From contig JACBFI010000022.1 of NCBI GenBank assembly GCA_013391385.1, positions 1 to 55,118 on the forward strand: a stretch of 55,118 nt of DNA, in the 5' to 3' direction. Below, piece after piece: positions 14,427 through 22,946 of the stretch (the first letter of the stretch is position 1; each line of letters begins with the position of its first letter). The notes beneath the pieces were generated by a model. The model was not told where the DNA came from, searched no databases, and saw nothing but the letters and a program-made list of their open reading frames with translations. This DNA is from Sediminibacterium sp. Gen4 (lineage in GTDB: Bacteria; Bacteroidota; Bacteroidia; Chitinophagales; Chitinophagaceae). A program made the translations under genes and the position numbers.

Positions 14427-15377
14427 ATGGCGGATAATTTTACCATTGTTGTGCATGGAGGTGCGGGAACCATTCTGAAAGAAGATATGACTCCTGAGTT
14501 GGAGAAAGCCTATCAGGAAGGACTTCAGCAGGCTTTAGATGCCAGTTATGCAGTACTAGAAAAAGGTGGTACGGCAGTAAATGCTGTGAAAGCAGCCATT
14601 GTGGTGCTGGAAGATAATGTGTTGTTCAATGCCGGACGAGGATCTGTATTTACTAAAAAAGGATTACAGGAAATGGATGCTGCCATCATGGATGGAATTG
14701 ATTTGTCGGCCGGTGCAGTTGCTGCCGTTCGTAATGTCAGGAATCCGATTGAATTGGCCACAGAGGTCATGCGTAATAGTAATCATGTTTTTTTGAGTGG
14801 AAAAGGGGCGAATGATTTTGCCATCAAACAAGGAATCAAATTGGAGCCTGATGAATACTTTTTCTCTCAGTTCCGCTATGATCAATGGAAAGCCATTCGT
14901 GATTCTGATAACTATTCATTAGACCATACCAATCATCAGCTGGAAGAATTGATGCGTGATAAAAAATTTGGCACTGTAGGCGCTGTTGCCTGTGATGTGC
15001 ATGGTAATATAGCCGGTGCTACCTCCACAGGGGGTATGACCAATAAAAAATATGGCCGAATTGGTGATAGTCCATTGATTGGTAGTGGTACTTATGCCAA
15101 TAACAAAACCTGTGCTATCAGTTGTACAGGACATGGTGAAATGTTCATCAGAACCGTAGCTTCTTATGATGTCAGCTGCCTGATGGAGTACAAGGGCTAT
15201 AGCTTACAGGAAGCTATGGAAATTGTGGTACATGATAAACTCATGAAACTACAAGGTGAAGGGGGAATGATTGGTGTAGATGCCAAAGGTAATGCTGCCA
15301 TGGTTTTCAATAGTGCGGGCATGTATCGTGGACTAAAAAATAGTGCTGGAAGAAATGAAGTTTTGATCTACAAATAA
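14427..15377 (+). CDS. isoaspartyl peptidase / L-asparaginase (Ntn hydrolase, type III)
   Basis: Plant-type asparaginase that hydrolyses isoaspartyl dipeptides and asparagine. It is made as a precursor that cuts itself into alpha and beta chains. The nucleophile is Thr183 in FGTVGAVA, where the beta chain would begin. The N-terminal HGGAGT and the GATSTGGM substrate loop are present. At 316 residues it is full length with no signal peptide, so it is probably cytoplasmic. A TAATTTCG box near 14398 could be its -7 element. Dipeptides from damaged proteins link it in theme, not position, to the Pcm gene at 40.5 kb. Confidence 0.93.
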   Translation: MADNFTIVVHGGAGTILKEDMTPELEKAYQEGLQQALDASYAVLEKGGTAVNAVKAAIVVLEDNVLFNAGRGSVFTKKGLQEMDAAIMDGIDLSAGAVAAVRNVRNPIELATEVMRNSNHVFLSGKGANDFAIKQGIKLEPDEYFFSQFRYDQWKAIRDSDNYSLDHTNHQLEELMRDKKFGTVGAVACDVHGNIAGATSTGGMTNKKYGRIGDSPLIGSGTYANNKTCAISCTGHGEMFIRTVASYDVSCLMEYKGYSLQEAMEIVVHDKLMKLQGEGGMIGVDAKGNAAMVFNSAGMYRGLKNSAGRNEVLIYK

Positions 15378-15454
15378 TTATATTTGGTAAGACTGATACA
15401 CATGAGAAAATGAGGGGCTACATTTGTGGCTCCTTTTTTTTAACTGAAAATGCC

Positions 15455-16123
15455 ATGCAAAAAATTGCTGTGATTGTAGCCGGTGGTATGGGACAAAGAA
15501 TGGGTGCTTCTGTTCCCAAGCAATTTCTATTATTGAATGGACAACCGATCCTATGGCATACACTCAATCGTTTTTTATCTACTTGGGATGATCTTCAAAT
15601 CATTTTAGTATTACCTGCAGAACACAAAGAGGAGGGACATGCAATCGCTCAATCTTTACATGCTACTGATAGAGTCAAGATAACAGAAGGGGGCGATACT
15701 AGATTTCAATCCGTTAAAAATGGCTTATCACTTATTAAAGAACCATCGGTAATATTTGTTCATGATGGTGTTCGTTGTTTGTTAAGTAGTGAGCTGATAA
15801 AAAAATGTTATAAGCAGGCATTAGAGAAAGGCAGTGCCATTCCAGCCGTGGCAGCTACGGATAGTATACGGATTGTGGAAGGAGAGGGTCATTATGTGGC
15901 TGATCGGAACCTAGTACGTATCATTCAAACACCACAAACTTTTCTAAGCGATCTATTATTGCCGGCCTTTCAGCAATCTTATCTGGCGTCATTTACAGAT
16001 GAAGCAACAGTAGTAGAAGCGGCAGGTAAAAAAGTTTTTTTGATCGAAGGAGAATACACCAACATCAAAATTACCCGACCTGAAGACTTGCAATTAGCAG
16101 AACAGATACTGCAGCGTTCTTAG
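15455..16123 (+). CDS. ispD: 2-C-methyl-D-erythritol 4-phosphate cytidylyltransferase
   Basis: IspD joins CTP and methylerythritol 4-phosphate in the MEP isoprenoid pathway. The nucleotide-binding loop VAGGMGQRMGASVPKQF is at the N-terminus, the HDGVRCL motif is central, and the C-terminal TNIKITRPEDL segment is diagnostic. The frame is open from 15410, but the ATG at 15455 (MQKIAVIVAGG) gives the normal N-terminus and 222 residues. It converges on the next gene with only a 3-bp gap. Confidence 0.95.
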   Translation: MQKIAVIVAGGMGQRMGASVPKQFLLLNGQPILWHTLNRFLSTWDDLQIILVLPAEHKEEGHAIAQSLHATDRVKITEGGDTRFQSVKNGLSLIKEPSVIFVHDGVRCLLSSELIKKCYKQALEKGSAIPAVAATDSIRIVEGEGHYVADRNLVRIIQTPQTFLSDLLLPAFQQSYLASFTDEATVVEAAGKKVFLIEGEYTNIKITRPEDLQLAEQILQRS

Positions 16124-16126
16124 TGA

Positions 16127-17026
16127 TCAGTGCCAGATATTTCTTCTGTAATGGAAATAAGGCTGAACATGCCCTCCAAATTTTTTATAAAAATTTTTAA
16201 CTCCCGGCAGATCTGATCCTTCAAAATCAAACAGTAGGTCTCGGTTGTGATATTCTCTGAATATCTGATCTAATAACCATGGATTGCTATGCGTTTCTCG
16301 TCCTTCTGGAAAAGTGGTATTCAATAAATGATAGATTCTTCGCTGATCTTTTAGCAATAATGTATCCGATAAAATAGTGCCATCAGGTTTTAATGCTGAG
16401 CGAATGATACAATCGCCTCTCGTTGCATAAAATCGACATAGCTCATTTAATCTCTCATAATCCTCCAATGATAAGTGAGGCATTCTAGATGCGTATTGCT
16501 GTTGATAGTTACGAATGGTATCAGGAATTGACTGTTGTTTTGAGTACTGAAAACTTCCTTCGGGAATCTTTAGTAAGAGTTGTTTTAAATCTGAGTGGTA
16601 GTCTTTATAGATGTCTAGATAATCCTTATTTAAATCAATAATAAAATTCGTCCTGTTTTTGCAATGAAGTTCTGAAGCGAGTAAATGATTGGAGAAATTA
16701 AAATGAAGATCTCCATACCAAGCATAACTTCTTATCTTTTGTATCAACTCTTCATGTAACAATTTTAATAAAGAAGTATCGCCAATAAATCCCAATTGTT
16801 GAATAAAAGGGGGGATGTAATAATACCGAAATCCATATTTTCTTCTCCAGGGTAAAGGTATAATGGCTTCATATTCGCCAATCACCAATCCACTCCAATG
16901 ATCACATATTCGATCCAGGTAATCATATTGAGCATAGATCAATCCATTGGAGTGCTTGGAAACGCAGGCATCCCATGCTTGTTGATTGATTACATGTGCT
17001 GAAAATATATGAATGGAATATTTCAC
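16127..17026 (-). CDS. FemAB/GNAT-like acyltransferase fold protein, function unknown
   Basis: A 299-residue cytoplasmic protein with no signal peptide. The N-terminal part (a WDACVSKHSNGLIYAQ motif, then an IIPLPWRRKYGF stretch) resembles FemAB/BioF2-type acetyltransferase proteins of Bacteroidota. The C-terminal half has a DTLLLKDQRRIYHLLNTTFPEGR region like the second GNAT domain of that group. I do not recognise a named member. It begins one base after the DUF2147 gene's stop, so it is the last gene of a three-gene minus-strand operon. The fold call is moderately secure and the substrate is unknown. Confidence 0.6.
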   Translation of the reverse strand: MKYSIHIFSAHVINQQAWDACVSKHSNGLIYAQYDYLDRICDHWSGLVIGEYEAIIPLPWRRKYGFRYYYIPPFIQQLGFIGDTSLLKLLHEELIQKIRSYAWYGDLHFNFSNHLLASELHCKNRTNFIIDLNKDYLDIYKDYHSDLKQLLLKIPEGSFQYSKQQSIPDTIRNYQQQYASRMPHLSLEDYERLNELCRFYATRGDCIIRSALKPDGTILSDTLLLKDQRRIYHLLNTTFPEGRETHSNPWLLDQIFREYHNRDLLFDFEGSDLPGVKNFYKKFGGHVQPYFHYRRNIWH

Positions 17027-17027
17027 T

Positions 17028-17480
17028 TTACGGATTCACACGTGTCCATACCTCTGTCCTGCCCAGCATCGAAATGCCGATATAACCACGCACGTTCAAT
17101 GTTTTTGGATCTTTTAGTTTCATGAAACATTTGTAGTCTTTACCATTTTGTGGATCATAAATTCTACCTCCGGTCCATTCACCATCATTATGTACAAAGT
17201 CGCGTAAAATGATCAGTCCAAGCAGCGGTTTGGTTTTTGCATTTTTATCCGGATTGTTGACATCTAATTTGGGTTTGCCTTGTTCATCATTCGGCTCCTT
17301 CAGCCAAACCAATTTGCCATAATACTTGTTGCCCTGCTTAAACACTTGTATTTGACCTTTGCCTGAGGAGTTTAACCATAAGCCTATAACAGCATCAGGA
17401 TTATCGTTATTGTTTGTAAATCCTGTGATAGTAAATGCCATGATGACCAATGTCAGACTCAACTGTTTCATGTATTTCAT
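17028..17480 (-). CDS. DUF2147 domain protein, secreted
   Basis: A 150-residue protein with a cleavable signal peptide (about residues 1-21). The single domain has the DUF2147 layout: an early IGLWLNSSGKGQIQVF, a YYGKLVWLKEP segment, and a C-terminal RGYIGISMLGRTEVW. The family is small, exported and of unknown role. It sits 11 bp after the amidohydrolase gene and one base before the FemAB-like gene, so all three are probably one transcript. Confidence 0.85.
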   Translation of the reverse strand: MKYMKQLSLTLVIMAFTITGFTNNNDNPDAVIGLWLNSSGKGQIQVFKQGNKYYGKLVWLKEPNDEQGKPKLDVNNPDKNAKTKPLLGLIILRDFVHNDGEWTGGRIYDPQNGKDYKCFMKLKDPKTLNVRGYIGISMLGRTEVWTRVNP

Positions 17481-17491
17481 AGTAATATGAT

Positions 17492-18772
17492 TTATTTATT
17501 CAGATGAATAGTTCCACCTTTCATAATGAATGAGATATTTCTTACAGCTGATATATTGTCTATTGGATTTCCATCCACTGCAATAATATCAGCCAATAAT
17601 CCTGCTTTTAATCGTCCAATCTGTTCTTTATAACCAAACACATCTGCATTCACAGAAGTGGCGCTTTTTAATACCTCTACAGGTTTCATGCCATATTCTA
17701 CCATTAGTTCCATTTCACGGGCATTATCTCCATGCGGGAATACGCCTACATCACCACCAAAACAGATAGTAACACCTTTTTCTAAAGCTAGTTTAAAACT
17801 TTTCTTTTTTTGAATAACCCTTGGGGTGGGAGGCATCGTCTTTTTATTCCATCCATTGTAACTGGCATTGGCTTCAGGAGCGCTTAAAGTTGCACAGAGG
17901 GCTACCTTGTTGTGGATCATGATATCATAGACTTCTGAAGAACCATAATCGCCATGTTCAATCGTAGACACACCTGCCATGGCTGCTCTTTTCATGCCTT
18001 CTTCTGTACTGGCATGAGCAACTACCTTTCTACCGCTGCTGTTGACAACCGATACCAGGGTTTTTAACTCCTCTAGTGTGAAGGTAGGTTGCGGGCTATC
18101 ATCCAATCCCCATCTGTAGTCTGCATACACTTTAATCAGGTCTGCACCATTGCCAATCTGAGTTCTTGCTTCCCTTGTCAATCCCTCTACACCATCTGCT
18201 TCAGCAGCGCCTTTAATCGTATGATGGGAGTTGTTTTCAAGTTTGGGCCCATAGCTGCCTGTAGCAACAATGGCTTTGGTAGCAATAATCATTCTAGGAC
18301 CTGGGATGATGTTTTTTTCAATGGCATTTTTTAGTCCAACATCTGCATAACCTACGCCTTCTGTTCCTAAATCTCTAACAGTGGTAAATCCGGCCATTAA
18401 GGTTGATTTGGCATGTGTAACTGCTCTCACAATTCTTTCTGCTTCTGACTCATATAAGACCTGGTCATTCCAATTGGTTTCGTTATATGCATGGAGTAAC
18501 AGGTGCGAATGGCCTTCAATGAGCCCCGGTAGTAAGGTTTTTCCTTTTAGATCAATCCTTTTTAAAGGGGTTTTGGAGGACAATGTGGAAGCCTCACCCA
18601 CGGCTATGATCTTGTTTTGGTACACCAGAATGCCCCATCCTGTATGCATTTCCTCGCCGTCAAAAAGGCGGTCGGCTTGAATCAGTAGGAAGCTGTCTTT
18701 AGGATTCGCTAAAATGCCGGCTGGAAAGACGAATAGCAGGATTAATATTTTAAATATGGCTTGTTTGTTCAT
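17492..18772 (-). CDS. secreted metal-dependent amidohydrolase (imidazolonepropionase/prolidase-like)
   Basis: Amidohydrolase-superfamily enzyme with a TIM barrel and a divalent-metal site. The ligands are visible in order: HSH in GLIEGHSHLL, a lysine in LIKVYADYR that is normally carboxylated, His in VVAHAS, His in STIEHGD, and Asp in FGGDVGVF. The annotated frame runs back to 18877, but ATG at 18772 begins a clear signal peptide (MNKQAIFKILILLFVFPAG), giving 426 residues. It is the first gene of a minus-strand operon diverging from the trp leader. Likely a periplasmic dipeptidase or amidase; substrate unknown. Confidence 0.88.
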   Translation of the reverse strand: MNKQAIFKILILLFVFPAGILANPKDSFLLIQADRLFDGEEMHTGWGILVYQNKIIAVGEASTLSSKTPLKRIDLKGKTLLPGLIEGHSHLLLHAYNETNWNDQVLYESEAERIVRAVTHAKSTLMAGFTTVRDLGTEGVGYADVGLKNAIEKNIIPGPRMIIATKAIVATGSYGPKLENNSHHTIKGAAEADGVEGLTREARTQIGNGADLIKVYADYRWGLDDSPQPTFTLEELKTLVSVVNSSGRKVVAHASTEEGMKRAAMAGVSTIEHGDYGSSEVYDIMIHNKVALCATLSAPEANASYNGWNKKTMPPTPRVIQKKKSFKLALEKGVTICFGGDVGVFPHGDNAREMELMVEYGMKPVEVLKSATSVNADVFGYKEQIGRLKAGLLADIIAVDGNPIDNISAVRNISFIMKGGTIHLNK

Positions 18773-18821
18773 CCGATTGGGCTTTACATGGAAAATAACC
18801 CAGACAAAGGGTAAAAAAAAA

Positions 18822-18853
18822 TTTGTTTGTCTAAGTTGTCCGCCCCATTTTTG
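18822..18853 (+). promoter_or_regulatory. possible trp operon promoter
   Basis: TTTG at 18822-18825, a 20-bp spacer, then CATTTTTG at 18846-18853, one mismatch from TAnnTTTG. The predicted start would fall only a base or two before the leader-peptide ATG at 18861, which would make the leader mRNA leaderless or nearly so. Confidence 0.4.
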
Positions 18854-18860
18854 CATCAGA

Positions 18861-18920
18861 ATGATAAGAACACTCAATATTCAGTGGTGGTGGCATACAA
18901 ACTCCAATCGGGGAATGTAG
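18861..18920 (+). CDS. trpL: trp operon leader peptide with three tandem Trp codons
   Basis: A 19-codon open frame starting at ATG 18861 and ending TAG 18918-18920, reading MIRTLNIQWWWHTNSNRGM. The three consecutive TGG codons are at 18885-18893. It lies between a divergent gene and trpE and directly upstream of a terminator hairpin, the classical attenuation layout. A ribosome waiting at the Trp codons leaves the TCGGGG at 18908-18913 free. A ribosome reaching the stop covers it. No Shine-Dalgarno sequence is evident, which is normal for the phylum. Confidence 0.85.
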   Translation: MIRTLNIQWWWHTNSNRGM

Positions 18921-18983
18921 TGGCGTTGCCAATACTGTATGAATCATATTCAGAAACCCCGACAGTTATTGTCGGGGTTTTTT
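18908..18983 (+). promoter_or_regulatory. trp attenuator: antiterminator segment plus terminator hairpin
   Basis: Terminator: perfect 11-bp stem AAACCCCGACA (18954-18964) and TGTCGGGGTTT (18970-18980), loop GTTAT, with a T-run through 18983. Competing partner: TCGGGG at 18908-18913 is exactly complementary to CCCCGA at 18957-18962, the core of the terminator's left arm. Pairing the two destroys the terminator. The switch depends on whether the leader ribosome sits on the Trp codons or on the stop codon. trpE starts 40 bases further on. Confidence 0.85.
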
Positions 18984-19022
18984 GTTGGATGGCTCCGGAG
19001 TAACCGGAATAAATAGGAAAAG

Positions 19023-20444
19023 ATGAAAAAGATAATCGTTCAAACGCAGGCTAAGAGAATGCTGGCAGATGTATTTACACCGGTAGGTATTTACCTGCGC
19101 ATCAGGGATCGTTTCAGGGATACTATTTTATTGGAGAGCACAGATCACCATGCAGCCGAGAACAGCTATTCATTTATATGTATCAATGCGATTGCCGGTG
19201 CTGAAATCAGAACCGGTGAAACCATGGAATGTAAACTTCCGGCCCAGCAACCGGAAAAAATGAGTATTCAAGATAAGGCATCGGTTCCCGCTAAACTTTG
19301 GGATTTCATGCAGCGATTTGATATTCAAAAACCGGTTGAAAAGGAAGCGCAATTTGCACAAGGGTTATTCGGCTATACTTGCTTTGATGCTGTACAGTTT
19401 TTTGACACGATCTCTTTACCAAAAACCCTGAAAGCAGAACAAATGATCCCATTGATGCGGTATCGTTTGTATCAATATGTCATTGTATTCAATCATTATA
19501 AAGATGAATTATTGATCTGCGAAAATAAAATCGCGGGTATTGAATCTGAGATACAAGTGGTAGAATCATTGATCAGAAGTAAAGATGTGCCTGTATATCC
19601 ATTCCGTTCAAAAGGAGCAGAAGTATCCAATCTTACCGATAAGGCATACAAGGAAATGGTGCAGCAAGGAATACAAAGTTGTCTGCGTGGGGATGTATTT
19701 CAGATCGTACTCAGCAGAAGATTCCAGCAATCTTTTATGGGAGATGAGTTTAATGTTTACAGAGCACTTCGCAGTGTGAATCCATCTCCATATCTCTTTT
19801 TCTTCGACTATGGTGAGTATAAATTGATGGGATCTTCTCCTGAAGCACAACTGGTTATTCAAAACGGAAAAGCCATTGTACATCCTATCGCGGGTACATT
19901 CAAAAGAACAGGTGATGATGAAACAGATCAACGCATGGCAGAGCAACTATTAAAAGATGCCAAAGAAAATGCAGAGCATGTGATGTTGGTAGATCTGGCA
20001 AGAAATGATCTTAGCAGAGCTTGCACCGATGTGGAAGTGAGTCATTACAGACAAGTACAATACTATAGTCATGTGATCCATCTGGTGAGTGAAGTGGTTG
20101 GTAAAGTACCTTCAGGATATAATCCCTTTCAATTAATGGCACAAACATTTCCAGCAGGGACTTTAAGCGGCGCTCCAAAGTTTAAGGCCATGGAATTGAT
20201 CGATGACTATGAACCCACAGCAAGATCCTACTATGGAGGTGCAATTGGATTTATGGGATTTGATGGAAGTTGTAATCATGCCATCATGATCCGTACTTTT
20301 TTGAGTAAGAACAATACTTTGTATTATCAAGCAGGGGCAGGTGTTGTAGCAGCATCTAATCCTGAAAGTGAGTTGCAGGAAGTGAACAACAAATTAGGTG
20401 CTCTAAAAAAGGCAATTGGGATAGCGGAAGAGTTGGGGAGATGA
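19023..20444 (+). CDS. trpE: anthranilate synthase component I
   Basis: Large subunit of anthranilate synthase, converting chorismate and ammonia to anthranilate, the first step of tryptophan synthesis. It has 473 residues. The chorismate-binding core is complete, including the SSPEAQLV, HPIAGTFKRTGDDETD, VDLARNDLSR, PAGTLSGAPK and YYGGAIGFMG motifs. It is the first structural gene after the attenuator. The glutaminase partner TrpG is encoded next, after an unusual 101-bp spacer filled with heptamer repeats. Confidence 0.97.
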   Translation: MKKIIVQTQAKRMLADVFTPVGIYLRIRDRFRDTILLESTDHHAAENSYSFICINAIAGAEIRTGETMECKLPAQQPEKMSIQDKASVPAKLWDFMQRFDIQKPVEKEAQFAQGLFGYTCFDAVQFFDTISLPKTLKAEQMIPLMRYRLYQYVIVFNHYKDELLICENKIAGIESEIQVVESLIRSKDVPVYPFRSKGAEVSNLTDKAYKEMVQQGIQSCLRGDVFQIVLSRRFQQSFMGDEFNVYRALRSVNPSPYLFFFDYGEYKLMGSSPEAQLVIQNGKAIVHPIAGTFKRTGDDETDQRMAEQLLKDAKENAEHVMLVDLARNDLSRACTDVEVSHYRQVQYYSHVIHLVSEVVGKVPSGYNPFQLMAQTFPAGTLSGAPKFKAMELIDDYEPTARSYYGGAIGFMGFDGSCNHAIMIRTFLSKNNTLYYQAGAGVVAASNPESELQEVNNKLGALKKAIGIAEELGR

Positions 20445-20448
20445 GATG

Positions 20449-20545
20449 AAAAGTCAAAAGTCAAAAGTCAAAAGTGAAAGGTGAAAAGTGAAAGGAGTGA
20501 GAAAATAAATCAAGAAATCAAAGATCAAAAAATCAAAGATCAAGC
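20449..20545. repeat. 7-nt-period arrays inside the trp operon
   Basis: AAAAGTC three times, AAAAGTG, AAAGGTG, AAAAGTG, AAAGGAG in strict register (20449-20497), five bases after the trpE stop. A second AT-rich part based on ATCAAAG with 7-8 nt spacing (about 20510-20545) runs directly into the GTG start of trpG. All other trp/his junctions here are tight or overlapping. Confidence 0.7.
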
Positions 20546-21130
20546 GTGAAACTACTGGTATTCGATAATTACGATTCATTTACTTATAACCTGGTACATC
20601 TTGTTGAGAAGATATTGGGGTATAAAGTTACTGTGTGTAGAAACGATCAGATTGATTTGGATGCGGTTGATGCATTTGATAAGATCATTTTATCTCCGGG
20701 TCCCGGTATTCCATCGGAAGCAGGCTTATTGTTGCCTTTGATCAAAGCATATGCACCTAAGAAATCTATATTGGGTGTTTGTTTAGGCCATCAGGCTATT
20801 GGGGAAGCTTTTGGTGGTAAGTTGATCAATTTAACTACGGTTTATCATGGATTAGCAACACCTATCCAATTACAAGCAACCGGTAGTCAGCAACGTGATA
20901 ATGATGTCTTTCAAGGATTTGATAATGAATTGATCGTTGGACGTTACCATAGTTGGGTGGTTAGTGATGAAGCCTTTCCGGATGAGCTTGAAGTGACGGC
21001 TAAAGATGATAATGATTATATCATGGCATTAAGACATAAAACATATGATGTACAGGGAGTACAGTTTCATCCTGAAAGTGTACTTACTCCTGATGGAGAA
21101 AAGATATTGCGTAACTGGTTAAAAAAATGA
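20546..21130 (+). CDS. trpG: anthranilate synthase component II (glutamine amidotransferase)
   Basis: Class I glutaminase that supplies ammonia to TrpE. It has 194 residues and starts at GTG, giving MKLLVFDNYDSFTYNLVH, the standard TrpG N-terminus. The nucleophile Cys is in GVCLGHQAIGE, the oxyanion loop in LSPGPGIPSEAG, and the His-Glu pair in GVQFHPESVLTP. It could also serve p-aminobenzoate synthase (PabA), as single copies often do. Confidence 0.96.
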   Translation: MKLLVFDNYDSFTYNLVHLVEKILGYKVTVCRNDQIDLDAVDAFDKIILSPGPGIPSEAGLLLPLIKAYAPKKSILGVCLGHQAIGEAFGGKLINLTTVYHGLATPIQLQATGSQQRDNDVFQGFDNELIVGRYHSWVVSDEAFPDELEVTAKDDNDYIMALRHKTYDVQGVQFHPESVLTPDGEKILRNWLKK

Positions 21131-21157
21131 TGGGTAAAGCATACCAATGAAAACAAT

Positions 21158-22150
21158 ATGAAAAAGATATTACAATACTTATTTGAACATAAAACCTTTA
21201 GTCGGGAAAAGGCTAAAGAGATCTTACTACAAATGTCTTCCGGACAATTCAATGATGCGGAGATTGCTTCTTTCATTACTGTATTTCTCATGAGAAGTAT
21301 TACGATTGAAGAATTGCAGGGATTTAGAGATGGATTACTGGAATTATGCGTTCCGGTAGATATGAAGGGTCGAGCTGTTATGGATATTGTTGGAACTGGT
21401 GGGGATGGAAAAAATACTTTTAATATTTCTACTTTGTCTTGTTTCATTGTAGCGGGTGCCGGACAACAGGTTGCCAAACATGGTAATTATGGAGCATCTT
21501 CTGTAAGTGGGTCATCAAATGTAATGGAGCAATTGGGATATCGTTTTAAAAATAATGTTGATGAACTCAATAAAGAATTGGATCAAACCAATATTTGTTT
21601 TCTCCACGCTCCATTTTTTCATCCGGCATTGAAAGTAGTGGCACCTATTCGTAAGCAACTGGGTGTGCGTACGTTTTTCAATATGCTGGGACCCATGGTA
21701 AATCCGGCTGTACCTGCTTATCAATTGGTAGGGGTGTATAATTTGGAGATGGCTCGTATTTATAATTATCTCTTACAGGAAACAGGGAAAGCTTTTACGG
21801 TGATTCATAGTCTGGATGGCTATGATGAGATATCCTTGACCAATGACACCAAAGTGATTACCAATGAAGGAGAAAAAATTCTGACACCGGAGCAATTGGG
21901 TAAAAGAATGGTAATGCCTGAAGATATTTATGGGGGGAATACCGCAGAAGAAGCGGCTCGATTATTTGTAAAGATCATCAAGGGGGAAGGAAGTTGGGCA
22001 CAGAATGCAGTGGTGTTAGCCAATGCAGCGATGGCGTTATTTGGAACAGGTCGTTACGCAAATTATGATGAAGCCTATGCTGCTGCCGTAGAGAGTTTGG
22101 AAAGTAAAAAAGCCTATCAAACATTAGAACAACTGATCAACCTGCAATAA
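21158..22150 (+). CDS. trpD: anthranilate phosphoribosyltransferase
   Basis: Transfers phosphoribose from PRPP to anthranilate, step two of the pathway. It has 330 residues. The PRPP loop GTGGDGKNTFNIST, the KHGNYGASSVSGSSN motif and the GPMVNPA segment are all present. It lies 27 bp after trpG and one base before trpC. Confidence 0.97.
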   Translation: MKKILQYLFEHKTFSREKAKEILLQMSSGQFNDAEIASFITVFLMRSITIEELQGFRDGLLELCVPVDMKGRAVMDIVGTGGDGKNTFNISTLSCFIVAGAGQQVAKHGNYGASSVSGSSNVMEQLGYRFKNNVDELNKELDQTNICFLHAPFFHPALKVVAPIRKQLGVRTFFNMLGPMVNPAVPAYQLVGVYNLEMARIYNYLLQETGKAFTVIHSLDGYDEISLTNDTKVITNEGEKILTPEQLGKRMVMPEDIYGGNTAEEAARLFVKIIKGEGSWAQNAVVLANAAMALFGTGRYANYDEAYAAAVESLESKKAYQTLEQLINLQ

Positions 22151-22151
22151 C

Positions 22152-22946
22152 ATGAACATATTAGACACCATAGTTGCAAAGAAAAAGAGAGAAGTAGCGG
22201 CTGCAAAAGAGCGCATATCTGTTGAAGCATTGACAGCGCAAGCATTCTTTTCCAGAAGCACCTATTCGCTTTGTGATTTTTTGCAAGATGAAAAGCGTAC
22301 AGGCATTATTGCAGAGTTTAAAAGGAAATCGCCTTCAAAAGGTATCATTAATGCTACAGCCGAGGTAGAAGCAGTAACAACTGCTTATGCTGCTGCAGCA
22401 TCGGGTATTTCTATATTAACGGATACTGATTTTTTTGGAGGCAGTAAGGAAGATCTTACAAAAGCACGTATTCAACAAGTGCCCATACTGCGTAAAGATT
22501 TTATGGTTGATGAATATCAGGTGTATGAGGCCAAGGCAATGGGTGCAGATGTGATTCTTCTGATTGCAGCCTGTCTTACACCGGATGAAGTTAACCAGTT
22601 GGGTGCTTGTGCCAAAGGACTGGGTTTGGAAGTTTTATTGGAAATACATGATGAAACAGAGTTGGGGCATATCAGTGATATGGTGGATATGGTGGGAGTG
22701 AATAACAGGAATTTAAAGACTTTTGAGGTAGATATCAATACCTCTTTGCGATTGATTGAACAAATACCTGCCGGTAAGCCTGCTATTGCAGAAAGTGGCA
22801 TCAGTAATGTAGATACAATCGTAACTTTACGCAAAGCCGGGTTCAGCGGTTTTTTGATTGGGGAAAATTTCATGAAAGAACCCCAACCTTCGGTTGCTTT
22901 TGCTGATTTTATCGATCAACTAAAAGCAAAGCAAAATGCGTATTAA
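22152..22946 (+). CDS. trpC: indole-3-glycerol phosphate synthase
   Basis: TIM-barrel enzyme closing the indole ring. It has 264 residues. The IAEFKRKSPSKG motif carries the catalytic Lys, followed by LRKDFMVDEYQ, GVNNRNLKTFEVD and AESGI near the C-terminus. It begins one base after the trpD stop and overlaps trpF by 11 bases. It is a separate gene, not the TrpC-TrpF fusion of enterics. Confidence 0.97.
   Translation: MNILDTIVAKKKREVAAAKERISVEALTAQAFFSRSTYSLCDFLQDEKRTGIIAEFKRKSPSKGIINATAEVEAVTTAYAAAASGISILTDTDFFGGSKEDLTKARIQQVPILRKDFMVDEYQVYEAKAMGADVILLIAACLTPDEVNQLGACAKGLGLEVLLEIHDETELGHISDMVDMVGVNNRNLKTFEVDINTSLRLIEQIPAGKPAIAESGISNVDTIVTLRKAGFSGFLIGENFMKEPQPSVAFADFIDQLKAKQNAY

Noticed and set aside
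18714-18920. 68-codon open frame ending in the Trp codons
   Set aside because: Its first two thirds are antisense to the amidohydrolase start and lie upstream of the likely promoter; only the last 19 codons, from ATG 18861, fit a leader peptide.
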